The position numbers and the translations under genes were made by a program. From Gemmatimonadota bacterium (GTDB lineage Bacteria; Gemmatimonadota; Gemmatimonadetes; Gemmatimonadales; Gemmatimonadaceae): DNA of 64,000 bases. Under the pieces are notes generated by a model. That model worked only from the letters and a program-made list of their open reading frames with translations. It had not been told where the DNA came from and did not search any database. Location: the NCBI GenBank assembly GCA_016719105.1, contig JADKAQ010000001.1, positions 620,001 through 684,000 on the forward strand. Reading direction: 5' to 3'. Below are positions 56,729-64,000 of this stretch, piece by piece (position 1 is the first letter of the stretch; each line of letters begins with the position of its first letter).

Positions 56729-57619
56729 TCACGACGGTCGCACGTGCACGATCCCGTGCTCCACGCGCAGGGGAACCGGTTCGAGCTGGGCCTGCGGTGC
56801 GGTGAGGCACTCGCCACTCAGGCAGTCGAAGCGGAAACCGTGCCACGGGCAGGTGATCGTGCGCGCCTCGCGATCGATCGTCCCACCGTCGATGGGGAGC
56901 CCGAGATGCGCGCACTCGTTGCGAAACGCCTGCACGTGCGCGTCGAGCCGGATGATCACGAGGCTCTTGCCGTCGGCGAGTTCCATGCGCACCGGCGTCC
57001 CCTCGGGCAGCGACTCGAGCGATGGTCCGGCGATCCACCCCGCATCGCGCCCCGAGCGCTGCAGCGAAACGAGCGGCATCACTTCCGGCGTCGGATCGTT
57101 GGGGACGACCTCGATCTTCGTGATCTCGGGCACCTGCTCGCGCAAGGCATCCTCGACTCCCGTGCGCAGCGTCACCGCCGACATCGAACAGCCGTTGCAG
57201 GCGCCGGAGAGGCGCACGAAGACCGTGTCGTCACGCACGTCCACCAGCTCCACGTCGCCGCCGTGCGACTGCGTGTACGTGCGCAGGCGCTCCACCACCT
57301 GCGAGACGCGCGCGCGCACGTCGGCCTTGATGATGCCGTGCATCGAGAAGAGCGCGTAGACCGCGGGGTCCTCCACCAGCGCCATCAGCACGTCGCGCGC
57401 GGCGGGATGATCCTTCATGGCCCGCACGATCTGTACGAGTCCCGCCTTGTGGAACGCCTCGACCGCTTCCTTGAGCGCGAGGGCGCGCTTGCGGTGGTCG
57501 ATCGGCATGCCGCGCACGTCGGTGAGCGCGGTCTCGACGGCGCGCGCCAACTCGGCGAGATCGGGCGGCGGACTGGTCACCGCCGAACGGGGGGCGTCGG
57601 ACGCCATGGCCGGGTTCAC
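56729..57619 (-). CDS. NifU C-terminal domain fused to a Rieske [2Fe-2S] domain
   Basis: 296 residues. Residues about 1-100 are helical and unrecognised. Residues 105-175 are a NifU-type scaffold with CNGCS (Cys141, Cys144). Residues 190-295 are a Rieske domain with CAH (Cys236, His238) and CPWH (Cys257, His260), the four cluster ligands. The protein could carry electrons from the hydrogenase or deliver Fe-S clusters to it. The GTG at 57619 makes GTGA with the previous stop; an ATG four codons in is an alternative. Confidence 0.88.
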   Translation of the reverse strand: MNPAMASDAPRSAVTSPPPDLAELARAVETALTDVRGMPIDHRKRALALKEAVEAFHKAGLVQIVRAMKDHPAARDVLMALVEDPAVYALFSMHGIIKADVRARVSQVVERLRTYTQSHGGDVELVDVRDDTVFVRLSGACNGCSMSAVTLRTGVEDALREQVPEITKIEVVPNDPTPEVMPLVSLQRSGRDAGWIAGPSLESLPEGTPVRMELADGKSLVIIRLDAHVQAFRNECAHLGLPIDGGTIDREARTITCPWHGFRFDCLSGECLTAPQAQLEPVPLRVEHGIVHVRPS

Positions 57620-57993
57620 TCCGTCACCTGGAAGGCCTGTCGCTGCTCGAGCGATTCTTCAGTCTTGATGCGCAACACGACCCCGAACGCCTCGCGTGCG
57701 AGGCGTCCCAGGTAGTGTTCGATGGTCTCGCCCGTCTCACTGCCGCCGCGCGGGGCGGGGCGACGCCCCAGCGCCTGCAGGACGAAGGCCGAACCCGCCA
57801 GGTTGTCGAGCAGGAAATCGCCAAACAGTGCGACGACGAACTCGTCGAGCCAGACCCCTTCGGCGTTGGGATCCTCGCGCAAACGCGCCAATGCAGGGAC
57901 GGGCCCTCCGCATCGTTGCTCGACACGATCGACGAAGCGCTCGATGGCCGCGTTGAAGAAGAAGTCGAACTGCTGCCGCGAGTGGAGCTCCAT
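57616..57993 (-). CDS. Conserved-looking hypothetical protein of the hydrogenase run
   Basis: About 125 residues, starting MELHSRQQFDFFFNAAIERF, with a helical, acidic and aromatic-rich composition and no cysteine motif beyond a single Cys. No membrane segment is seen. It is coupled on both sides (TGATG with the TPR gene, GTGA with the NifU-Rieske gene), so it is surely expressed with the hydrogenase. A GTG one codon earlier (57996) is an equal start. Family not recognised. Confidence 0.65.
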   Translation of the reverse strand: MELHSRQQFDFFFNAAIERFVDRVEQRCGGPVPALARLREDPNAEGVWLDEFVVALFGDFLLDNLAGSAFVLQALGRRPAPRGGSETGETIEHYLGRLAREAFGVVLRIKTEESLEQRQAFQVTE

Positions 57994-59240
57994 CACCCCT
58001 CCTGGGCGGCGCTCGCGTCGCGCTCATCGCTCGCGCCGACACCAGCCGCCATCTGCGCGTTGATGCGCTCCACCTGCTCGAGCAGCGCCGACGCGGCATC
58101 GTCCTCCCCGTGCCAGCTCAGGAGCTTGCGGGCTTCCGTGAGCTTCTCGATCGACGGCCCGAACATCCCCAGGTGGGCCAGCGCATTCGCCTGGTTGGCG
58201 AGCAGTCGGGCATACCCCACCGGGTCGAGCGCCTTGTTGCGTACCTCGAGCAGCGCCTCGTAGCCGTTCACCGCTTCGATCAGGTTTTCCTGCGGATGCG
58301 ACGACGGGAGGTACTGCAGCGCGTTGGCCATGTTCAGCATCGCGCTGCTCCACTGGTCGGGATAGGCTTCGCGCGTGTAGACCTTGAGCGCTTCGCGAAA
58401 CGACTGCACGGCGACGGCCAGACGAATCTTGTCGCCCGCCGACGTCATCGGCATCGAGATGTAGGCCAGCCCCAGGTTGTTCTGCACCATGGCGAACGTC
58501 TCGGGGCGCGCTTCGATCGTGATCCCGGCGTGCAGCGCTTCCTGGTACCAGTTGACCGCTTCCACCAGGCGCTGCCGATGCGCCCCCGCGCTCTCGTGCA
58601 ACGCAAGCGCGAGGTTGAGCGCGAGATCGGCGCGCAACTCCGGGAGGAGGGCCCCTTCCGACAGCGCGACCGCCTCGCGCCACGCGGCGATCGCCAGATC
58701 CGCACTCGGCAGCACCTGCGCGCGTTGCGCCGCCAGCTGCGACGCGAGCACCGGTGAAGCGGTGCGTGCCTGCGTCGTCCCTTCGGCAAGCAGTTCGGCC
58801 GCCTGCGGTAGCTCCTCGCGTTCGAGGTGCCACGCCGCCTGGGCGAGGCGCGCGACCGCCGCCAGCTCGCCGTCGAGGGAGGCCATGGGGGGCGGTGTAT
58901 CGATCGCCCCCTGCACGAAGGCGGCGAGTTCGGCGAGCGCGGCCAAGGCGCCGTCACCAGAGGCGCGAGCCGTCTCGAGCGCCTTGGCGTCGCCGTCGAC
59001 CACGAATCGGTTGTAGGCGGTCACCTCGGTATCGGACGGGCCGAGCGCTGCCAGCGCCCCGTCTCGGTCACCCATGAGCGCACGCTCGAAGAAGCGCCAC
59101 TCAGCGGGCCACTCGTCGGGGAGCGCTCCCGTGAGGAGCGACGCGCGCGCGGCATCGGCACACCCGGCGTCGGTCTCGGGGAGCAGGAGAAGGCCGGCGG
59201 GGAACGGAAAGATGCCGATCGGTTGCGGACGCGTCAGCAT
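57993..59240 (-). CDS. TPR-repeat protein of the hydrogenase run
   Basis: 415 residues. The N-terminal 130 residues contain an FPFPAGLLLLPETDAGCADA segment and are not recognised. From about 170 on there are several TPR-like helical pairs (NLALALHESAGAHRQRLVEA, VQNNLGLAYISMP, SSAMLNMANALQYLPSSHPQ, LLANQANALAHLGMFGPSIE). No signal peptide is clear. It is probably a scaffold or chaperone for hydrogenase assembly. This is inferred from position. Confidence 0.78.
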   Translation of the reverse strand: MLTRPQPIGIFPFPAGLLLLPETDAGCADAARASLLTGALPDEWPAEWRFFERALMGDRDGALAALGPSDTEVTAYNRFVVDGDAKALETARASGDGALAALAELAAFVQGAIDTPPPMASLDGELAAVARLAQAAWHLEREELPQAAELLAEGTTQARTASPVLASQLAAQRAQVLPSADLAIAAWREAVALSEGALLPELRADLALNLALALHESAGAHRQRLVEAVNWYQEALHAGITIEARPETFAMVQNNLGLAYISMPMTSAGDKIRLAVAVQSFREALKVYTREAYPDQWSSAMLNMANALQYLPSSHPQENLIEAVNGYEALLEVRNKALDPVGYARLLANQANALAHLGMFGPSIEKLTEARKLLSWHGEDDAASALLEQVERINAQMAAGVGASDERDASAAQEG

Positions 59241-59276
59241 GCGGCGTTGGCGAGGGAAAGGAGGGGAACCACGAGG

Positions 59277-59507
59277 TTAGAAGCCGAGCGGCGGGCGCGG
59301 AAGGTCGCGTGATGCGGCGCCGACGATCCAGCGCGCGGCGATCCTGGCGTGGCGTTCGGTCGGATAGTCGGCGATGCGGTGCCGCACGACATAGTCGTCG
59401 CGATCCGGAATCATCGTGACCACGAGGTAGACCACCCACCGTCCGCCTTCGGGTTCGACGTCGGCATGGGCCGCGAGCGCCTGGTCGGGGAAGTGGGCGT
59501 CGGACAC
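59277..59507 (-). CDS. Small hypothetical protein of the hydrogenase run
   Basis: 76 residues starting MSDAHFPDQALAAHADVEPE. The middle has VVYLVVTMIPDRDDYVVRHR, and the end ARIAARWIVGAASRDLPRPP. It looks like a small soluble alpha/beta domain. The family is not recognised. It lies 10 nt after the preceding small gene and 36 nt before the TPR gene, on the same strand. Confidence 0.55.
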   Translation of the reverse strand: MSDAHFPDQALAAHADVEPEGGRWVVYLVVTMIPDRDDYVVRHRIADYPTERHARIAARWIVGAASRDLPRPPLGF

Positions 59508-59517
59508 GCGCGCACCG

Positions 59518-59826
59518 TCACGCGGCCCCGATCAGCGCGACGCGCAGGACGCCCTGACGTGCATCCCAGATGGCGGCACGCGTCCCAACCACGGGGGCGT
59601 CTTCGAGCACCTCGCGCACCAGGACCGAGCGATCGCCCTCGAGGTTGCGTTGCTTGAGCACGAGGCCGCCGGCCGCCGCCCCGCGGGTGGGGAGGAGCCA
59701 CAGTTCGCGGTCGCGCTTGAGGGCGAGGATGGTGTCGCCCGGGAAGTACGTGCGCGCCACGTCGGCCTGCAGGACGAGGTAGCCGTGGCTCGTGAAGAGG
59801 ACCTCGGGCACGTCAGGCGACGGCAT
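59518..59826 (-). CDS. Small hypothetical protein overlapping the maturation protease gene
   Basis: 102 residues: MPSPDVPEVLFTSHGYLVLQ, then DVARTYFPGDTILALKRDRE and LWLLPTRGAAAGGLVLKQRN. Mostly beta-strand-like. The GDRSVLVREVL and RAAIWDARQGVLRVAL strands suggest a small beta-barrel. It starts 14 nt inside the protease gene. I do not recognise a family. Position suggests an accessory or assembly role. Confidence 0.6.
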   Translation of the reverse strand: MPSPDVPEVLFTSHGYLVLQADVARTYFPGDTILALKRDRELWLLPTRGAAAGGLVLKQRNLEGDRSVLVREVLEDAPVVGTRAAIWDARQGVLRVALIGAA

Positions 59827-60388
59827 CGGCCGGCTCGTGCAGCTGACGGAGAAGGAGGTCGGCCAGCGCGTGCATGGTGCGCTCCACCGGTGGCGACAAC
59901 GGATCGCCCACCGTGAGGCTCTGCGCTTCGATGAGGTAGACGTCGATGCGCGACGGATAGTCGTCCTTGAGCGCCCATCGCGCGAAGGCGAGGGCGTGGT
60001 CCCACCGGAAGGCGTGCAAGTTGACGCCCGCGAGCGGGGGAAGGTGCTCCACATCGCTCCCTTGCAGCTTGAAGAGCGCGCCCGGTTCGGAGCCACTGGT
60101 GCAGGCGTCGACGAGAATGACGTGCGCGACGCCGCGCATCTGGAAGGCGACGTCCATACCGCCCGTCCCGCCATCGGCGCAGCGCACGCCAGGGGGCAAC
60201 CCGCGCTCCCACAGGTGGCGGATGAGGATTGGCCCCACCGCGTCGTCGCCGCGCAGCAGGTTTCCGCAGCCGATGATGAGGGTCTGCGTCGTGGTGTGCT
60301 CTGGAGTGCGAGCGGGCCCGGTGGAATCCACCGGACCCGTCGCGTCGTGATCTGTCACCGAAATGACCGGCTCACGGGACCGCTCCAT
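59813..60388 (-). CDS. [NiFe] hydrogenase maturation endopeptidase
   Basis: 191 residues of the HycI/HyaD peptidase family. The core begins TLIIGCGNLLRGDDAVGP at about 36-53, with the nickel-sensing acidic residue in GDD, and continues to ILVDACTSGSEPGALF and a His in NLHAFRWDHALAFA. It cleaves the C-terminal tail of the large subunit after nickel insertion, as the tail after CLVCTVH predicts. The first 33 residues are polar and may not be conserved, so the true start could be later. It begins 3 nt after the large-subunit gene. Confidence 0.92.
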   Translation of the reverse strand: MERSREPVISVTDHDATGPVDSTGPARTPEHTTTQTLIIGCGNLLRGDDAVGPILIRHLWERGLPPGVRCADGGTGGMDVAFQMRGVAHVILVDACTSGSEPGALFKLQGSDVEHLPPLAGVNLHAFRWDHALAFARWALKDDYPSRIDVYLIEAQSLTVGDPLSPPVERTMHALADLLLRQLHEPADAVA

Positions 60389-60391
60389 CGA

Positions 60392-62018
60392 TCAACCTAA
60401 CTCGCCGATACGGAAGCGCGAGAGTTCCTTGCCGCTCTTCTCGTCGTACGCGTGCACCGTGCACACGAGGCACGAGTCGAACGACCGGGCGACGTGTCCC
60501 ATCTCCACCGGATCGCTGGGATCGGTGATCTGCGCGCCGATGAACGCCTGCTCCATCGGGCCCAGCGTCCCCGTACGATCGCGCGGGCCGATGTTCCACG
60601 CGGTCGGCGTGATGACCTGGTAGTTCTCGATTCGGCCGTTGCTCAACACGAGCCAATCGGCGAGCGCCCCGCGGGCCGCTTCGGTCGCGCCAAAGCCGCG
60701 CCCCTGCTCATGCTCCACCGGCTTGTTGTAGAAGCGGTCGTGCAGGTCGATCTGGTCGAGCCACTGGCGGGTGTACTTGAAGTACTTCGGCGCCTCGTGC
60801 ATGCGTGCCATCACGCGGGTGAAGATGCTGGGCCCGTGCTGCTGGACGATGTCGCGGAAGAGCGGATCGAAGTCCTGGTGCGCGGCAGCGTTCGGCTTGC
60901 CGGCGATCACCTGACGCGCGAGCGGCCCCACCTCGAGCGGCTTGGCACCCTGCCCGGGGAACGTCGTAACGCGGCGACTTGGCCCACGAGTACTTGTCCT
61001 GCTTCTTCCCCTCGAGCGGATCGATCGGGTCGGTCTCACCCTGCCACGGGTGCAACGACTTGTCGCCGCGGTAGAACGAGTGCGCCGTGTCCTCGCGCAC
61101 GTTGAGGTGATCGAAGTCGTGATACCCCTTGCCGTCGTAGATGCCGGAGCGCGTGATGAGCGCGTCGTTGCGCCCGTCGACGGTGGGATGGTCGTACAGG
61201 TCGGGCTTGAAGAACGTCCCCGTCGCGAGGTACGAGCCCACACCGCCGCCATACTTGTGCAGCCCGGCCGCCAAGGCGAAACGGATGAACAGGGCGCAGT
61301 CGGACTTGCGCTGTGACTCGTTCTCGTCGGCCCACGCCAGCATCTCGTCCCAGCTCTTGATCTCCAGCCAGCGCTCGATGGAGCAGCCCAGCCACTGCTT
61401 CTCCAGCCACTCGCGCTTCCACATGTCGAGGATGGCGATCGAGCGCGTCACGTCCGACAGCGACGGGGCGCACATCACGCCCCCCGGGATCATGAACGAC
61501 GAGTGCGGCCACTGCCCGCCGAAGATGGCGTACACTTCGCACGGCTTGGCCGACAGCGTGACGCCCGGCTCGAAGCTCGTCCCGACAAACGGGGCAAAGC
61601 GACGCACCACTTCGTCGTACTCGGGGAGCTTCGCGTAGTTCTTGTTGGTCAGGTCGATCGCGAACAGGGCGTAGAACCAGCGCGGAATCGACAGCAGCGT
61701 CTCGCAGGCCTGCGCGATGTTGCGGATGAGCGTCGCGTTGTGCGGCACGTGCGTCTTCCACGCCGTGTCCAGCGCGTAGACCGCCTTGGTGAGGTGGCTC
61801 CCGCCGCAGATGCCGCAGATGCGCGGCGTCACGATCAGCCCCGCCTGCGGATCCTTCCCGCGCAGGATGATCTCGAAGCCGCGAAACATGCTCGCTTCGG
61901 TCCAGGCGCTGGTGACGACACCGTCACGCAGCGAGATCTTCAGGTCCAGGTCGCCCTCGACACGTCCGAGCGGGGAGATCCGCATGTCGGACGGCATGGG
62001 CATGGTCGTCGTGGCCAT
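60392..62018 (-). CDS. [NiFe] hydrogenase large subunit, group 1h-like (frameshifted in this sequence)
   Basis: About 541 residues after correction. The proximal nickel motif is RICGICGGSH (Cys68, Cys71) and the distal motif is DSCLVCTVH near the C-terminus, followed by a tail of about 19 residues for protease removal. The frame breaks near 60962: upstream reads KYSWAKSPRYD, downstream in another frame reads FPGQGAKPLEVGPLARQV. One surplus base, or two missing, accounts for it; related enzymes have RYDG..EVGPLAR here. The divergent distal motif and lack of a Tat-exported small subunit point to the actinobacterial-type high-affinity group. It catalyses H2 oxidation if intact. The ATG at 62018 gives MATTTMPMPSDMRISPLGRV. 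Confidence 0.9.
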
Positions 62019-62043
62019 TACGTATGCTCTGTGTCGAGGGTGA

Positions 62044-63015
62044 TCAGACGACGAACATGTCTTCTTTCGCCCACTTGGGCGCCGCGATGCGCGCCGCCGC
62101 TGCATGGGCCATGTACGACACATGGTCGGTCCCGCTCGGGACTTCCTTCGGGATCGTGCCGCTGATCTTCTGCGTCTTGAAGACCGTTCCCGGCTTGAGG
62201 TCGTGGAACGGGAACTCCGGCTCGGTGCACCCGGTGCAGGGCATCCCGGCGCGCGTCTTGGACGACTGGCGATTCCAGAGGATGCGGTTGCACGGCGAGT
62301 GCGTCATCGGGCCGCGGCAGCCGAGTTCGTAGAACAGGCACCCCTGACGGGTCCCCTGGCCGAACTCCATCGTCGACTGCTTGTACTCGAAGTACTGCAC
62401 GCGCGTGCAGCCGGTCTGCGTGAACGTCTTGAAGAACGTCACCGGGCGCTGCAGTTCGTCGAGCGCGATGTCGCCGGCGCGACCGGCCGCGATGGCCACC
62501 AGGATCTGCGTGACCCAGTCCGGATGCGCGGGGCATCCCGGGATGTTGACCACCGGCAGTCCCCACTTGGACTTGAAATCCGCGCCCAGGAAGCCGCCGT
62601 GGTTCCGCTTGAGGTACTGGAGCCCGACGTTGTCGACCGGGTTCGGCTCCGTGGCGGGGATCCCGCCCCAGCACGCGCAGTCGCCCAGCGCGACCACCGC
62701 CCCGGCCTGCGCCGCGAGTTCGCGAACCCAGTCCTTCATCGGACGGTCGGCGAACATGTTGAAGCGTCCCGTTCCGTTGGGCCCGAGGATCACCGTCCCC
62801 TCAAAGACGAACAGGTCGAGCTGCTTCCGCCCAGCGGCGAGATCGTGCAGCAACCGCTGCGCGTTCTCGCCCATTTCCATGCCCAGCGAGGGATGCCACA
62901 GCAGGTCGATGCCGAAGTCGGTCACCAAGTCGCACGCACTCGGTTCCTCGGCGTTGAGGAACGACATCGTGTTTCCGGAACACGCGCCGCCCTGCAGCCA
63001 CAACACGGTTGCCAT
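62044..63015 (-). CDS. [NiFe] hydrogenase small subunit, group 1h-like
   Basis: 323 residues, starting MATVLWLQGGACSGNTMSFL with the proximal-cluster Cys12 in CSGN and no Tat signal peptide. Further cluster ligands are in ALGDCACWGGIPA, NIPGCPAHPDW, the GCRGPMTHSPCN stretch and GMPCTGCTEPEFPF. The size and absence of signal peptide are those of the cytoplasm-facing group 1h enzymes that scavenge atmospheric H2. The ribosome site AAGGAG lies 8 nt before the ATG. It is the first structural gene of the run; the 85 nt upstream should hold the promoter. Confidence 0.93.
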   Translation of the reverse strand: MATVLWLQGGACSGNTMSFLNAEEPSACDLVTDFGIDLLWHPSLGMEMGENAQRLLHDLAAGRKQLDLFVFEGTVILGPNGTGRFNMFADRPMKDWVRELAAQAGAVVALGDCACWGGIPATEPNPVDNVGLQYLKRNHGGFLGADFKSKWGLPVVNIPGCPAHPDWVTQILVAIAAGRAGDIALDELQRPVTFFKTFTQTGCTRVQYFEYKQSTMEFGQGTRQGCLFYELGCRGPMTHSPCNRILWNRQSSKTRAGMPCTGCTEPEFPFHDLKPGTVFKTQKISGTIPKEVPSGTDHVSYMAHAAAARIAAPKWAKEDMFVV

Positions 63016-63100
63016 TACGAGTCTCCTTCCCCATGTAAAGGATGGGTCAATCGAACGGCGCCACGTTGTCGCCGAGCCAGCAGGGCGACAATAGCAAGAA

Positions 63101-63757
63101 CTAGGTAGCGCCCCCGCCAGCGGCCGTGCGCGGCAGCAGGATCAGCCCGCGCTGCGACGCCACGCGGATCAGCTCCACCTGATTGTGCACCCCCAGCTTC
63201 TGCATCAGGTTCGCCCGGTGCCGGGTCGCCGTGTGCGGCGAGATGTTGAGCTGTTCCGCCACCTCCTGTGTCGTGTGCCCGTTGGCGATGAGCTGCAGGA
63301 CCTCGCGTTCCCGCGTCGTGAGCTGCGAGGGATTCGTCGCCGCCGCGTGCACCTGCGACCGATCGATCGTCGACGCCACGTAGCGCTGCCCGCGCATCAC
63401 GGCCTCCAGCGCGTGGAACAGCTCGTCGTCCATCGCGTCCTTGAGCAGGTAGCCATCGGCTCCGTCGTTCATCGCCTGCGCCACGAAGTGCGCCTCGTCA
63501 TACATCGAGAGGATCAGCACCCTCGGGCGGATGGGAAGGGTGCGCAGGCGACGCAACGTCTCCAGCCCGTCCATGCGCGGCATCGACATGTCGAGGATGA
63601 CGACGTCGGGCTTCTCCTGCATGGCGCTCACGATCGCCGCCTCCCCGGACCCCGCCTCCGCGACGACGCGAAAGCGCCCGTCGGTGTGGAGGAGCGCCGC
63701 GAGCCCGCGCCGAACGAGGGCGTGGTCATCGACCAGGAGAATGCGATGCGGGGCCAT
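63101..63757 (-). CDS. NarL/LuxR-type response regulator
   Basis: 218 residues. The receiver domain has the acidic pair Asp10-Asp11, the phospho-acceptor Asp56 (VILDMSMP) and Lys106 (YLLKDA). The C-terminal helix-turn-helix is the LuxR type (LTTREREVLQLIANGHTTQE, NISPHTATRHRANLMQKLGV). Its ATG overlaps the stop of the sensor kinase, so the two form a pair. They lie directly before the hydrogenase on the same strand and could regulate it. Confidence 0.93.
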   Translation of the reverse strand: MAPHRILLVDDHALVRRGLAALLHTDGRFRVVAEAGSGEAAIVSAMQEKPDVVILDMSMPRMDGLETLRRLRTLPIRPRVLILSMYDEAHFVAQAMNDGADGYLLKDAMDDELFHALEAVMRGQRYVASTIDRSQVHAAATNPSQLTTREREVLQLIANGHTTQEVAEQLNISPHTATRHRANLMQKLGVHNQVELIRVASQRGLILLPRTAAGGGAT

Positions 63758-64000
63758 CAGCGGGGGGGAACCTTGACCAGGAGCGTCGCACCGTGCCCAG
63801 CGCTGCTCGTCACGGCGAATTCGCCACCCAGCATCCCCACCCGCTCGCGAATGCCGAGCAACCCCAATCCGCCGCTGGTGGCCGTGGGATCGAAGCCGCA
63901 GCCGTCGTCGTGGATGCGCAAGTAGAGCATCCGGTCGCAGAGCCCTAACGAGATGTCGACCTGCGCGGCGTCGGCATGGTTGGCGACGTTGGTCAACGCC
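63757..64000 (-). CDS. Sensor histidine kinase, C-terminal ATPase end (partial)
   Basis: Only the last 81 residues are inside the window; the gene continues past 64000. It reads ALTNVANHADAAQVDISLGL then LRIHDDGCGFDP and GGLGLLGIRERVGMLGGEFA. These are the N-box, G1 and G2 parts of a HATPase_c domain as in NarX/DesK-type kinases, which pair with NarL-type regulators. Its sensor region cannot be seen. Confidence 0.93.
   Translation of the reverse strand, partial: ALTNVANHADAAQVDISLGLCDRMLYLRIHDDGCGFDPTATSGGLGLLGIRERVGMLGGEFAVTSSAGHGATLLVKVPPR

Noticed and set aside
60950..60975. Programmed ribosomal frameshifting in the hydrogenase large subunit
   Set aside because: No slippery heptamer or downstream pseudoknot is apparent, and I know of no programmed shift in this family; an indel is simpler.
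63016..63100. A sigma-54-type promoter upstream of the hydrogenase small subunit
   Set aside because: A TGGCGC and a TTGA element occur but the spacing and the -12 element do not fit the consensus.

Overview
The window is GC-rich, gene-dense DNA from a free-living aerobic bacterium. Neighbouring genes are often joined by 4-nt ATGA, GTGA or TTGA overlaps. The gene content fits a Gemmatimonadota-like soil bacterium: a PurS/Q/L purine cluster fused with phosphatidylserine genes, an actinobacterial-type (group 1h-like) [NiFe] hydrogenase, LexA-SOS, a multihaem cytochrome and B12-dependent acyl-CoA metabolism. The phylum is an inference from gene content. There is no rRNA gene in the window to test it.

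Layout. 1-5461: end of guaA, a DUF3667 zinc-ribbon membrane protein, a MATE exporter, a small membrane protein, a PtsN-like EIIA on the minus strand, a DusB-type tRNA-dihydrouridine synthase and LarB. 5462-6780: 1.3 kb without a supportable gene, holding a perfect 13-bp inverted repeat and a 13-bp-unit tandem array, followed by the tmRNA gene ssrA (6781-7140) and its terminator. 7273-10701: a cystathionine beta-lyase-like PLP enzyme and an eight-haem lipoprotein cytochrome with HEAT and TPR tails. 10740-24691 (minus): a long run truA, degP-like protease, purB, purC, psd, pssA, purS, purQ, zinc-finger protein, purL, purF, ppdK, mostly translationally coupled. purL carries a 1-nt frameshift in a G run.

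24841-37876 (plus): a GAF sensor, trpD, then (after the minus-strand lexA) trpC, trpF, trpB, a HEAT-repeat protein, an HD-GYP-like protein, trpA, a chemoreceptor-like GAF protein, a YqeK-like HD hydrolase and a LytR_C protein. Two signalling genes are therefore inserted between trpB and trpA. rlmN lies opposite and overlaps the LytR_C gene tail to tail.

39153-52886 (plus): a VanZ-like protein, aspS, phoH, ybeY, two CorC/HlyC CBS proteins, then an acyl-CoA locus: MeaB-type GTPase, a B12 mutase large subunit with isobutyryl-CoA-mutase-like active-site residues, a methyltransferase, the B12-binding small subunit, an acyl-CoA carboxyltransferase and an AtuA-type protein split into two genes. 52929-64000 (minus): a sensor kinase and response regulator, then hydrogenase small and large subunits, a maturation protease, small unknown proteins, a TPR protein, a NifU-Rieske fusion, an NHL-repeat protein, and hypC, hypD and hypE. 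The large subunit gene is also frameshifted. Together with purL this suggests residual assembly indels, although real inactivation of the hydrogenase cannot be excluded.

A DNA-level signature also runs through the window. The heptamer CGTTAGG / CCTAACG recurs at least 27 times, in several reading frames and between genes, and accounts for nearly all TTA leucine codons I noticed.
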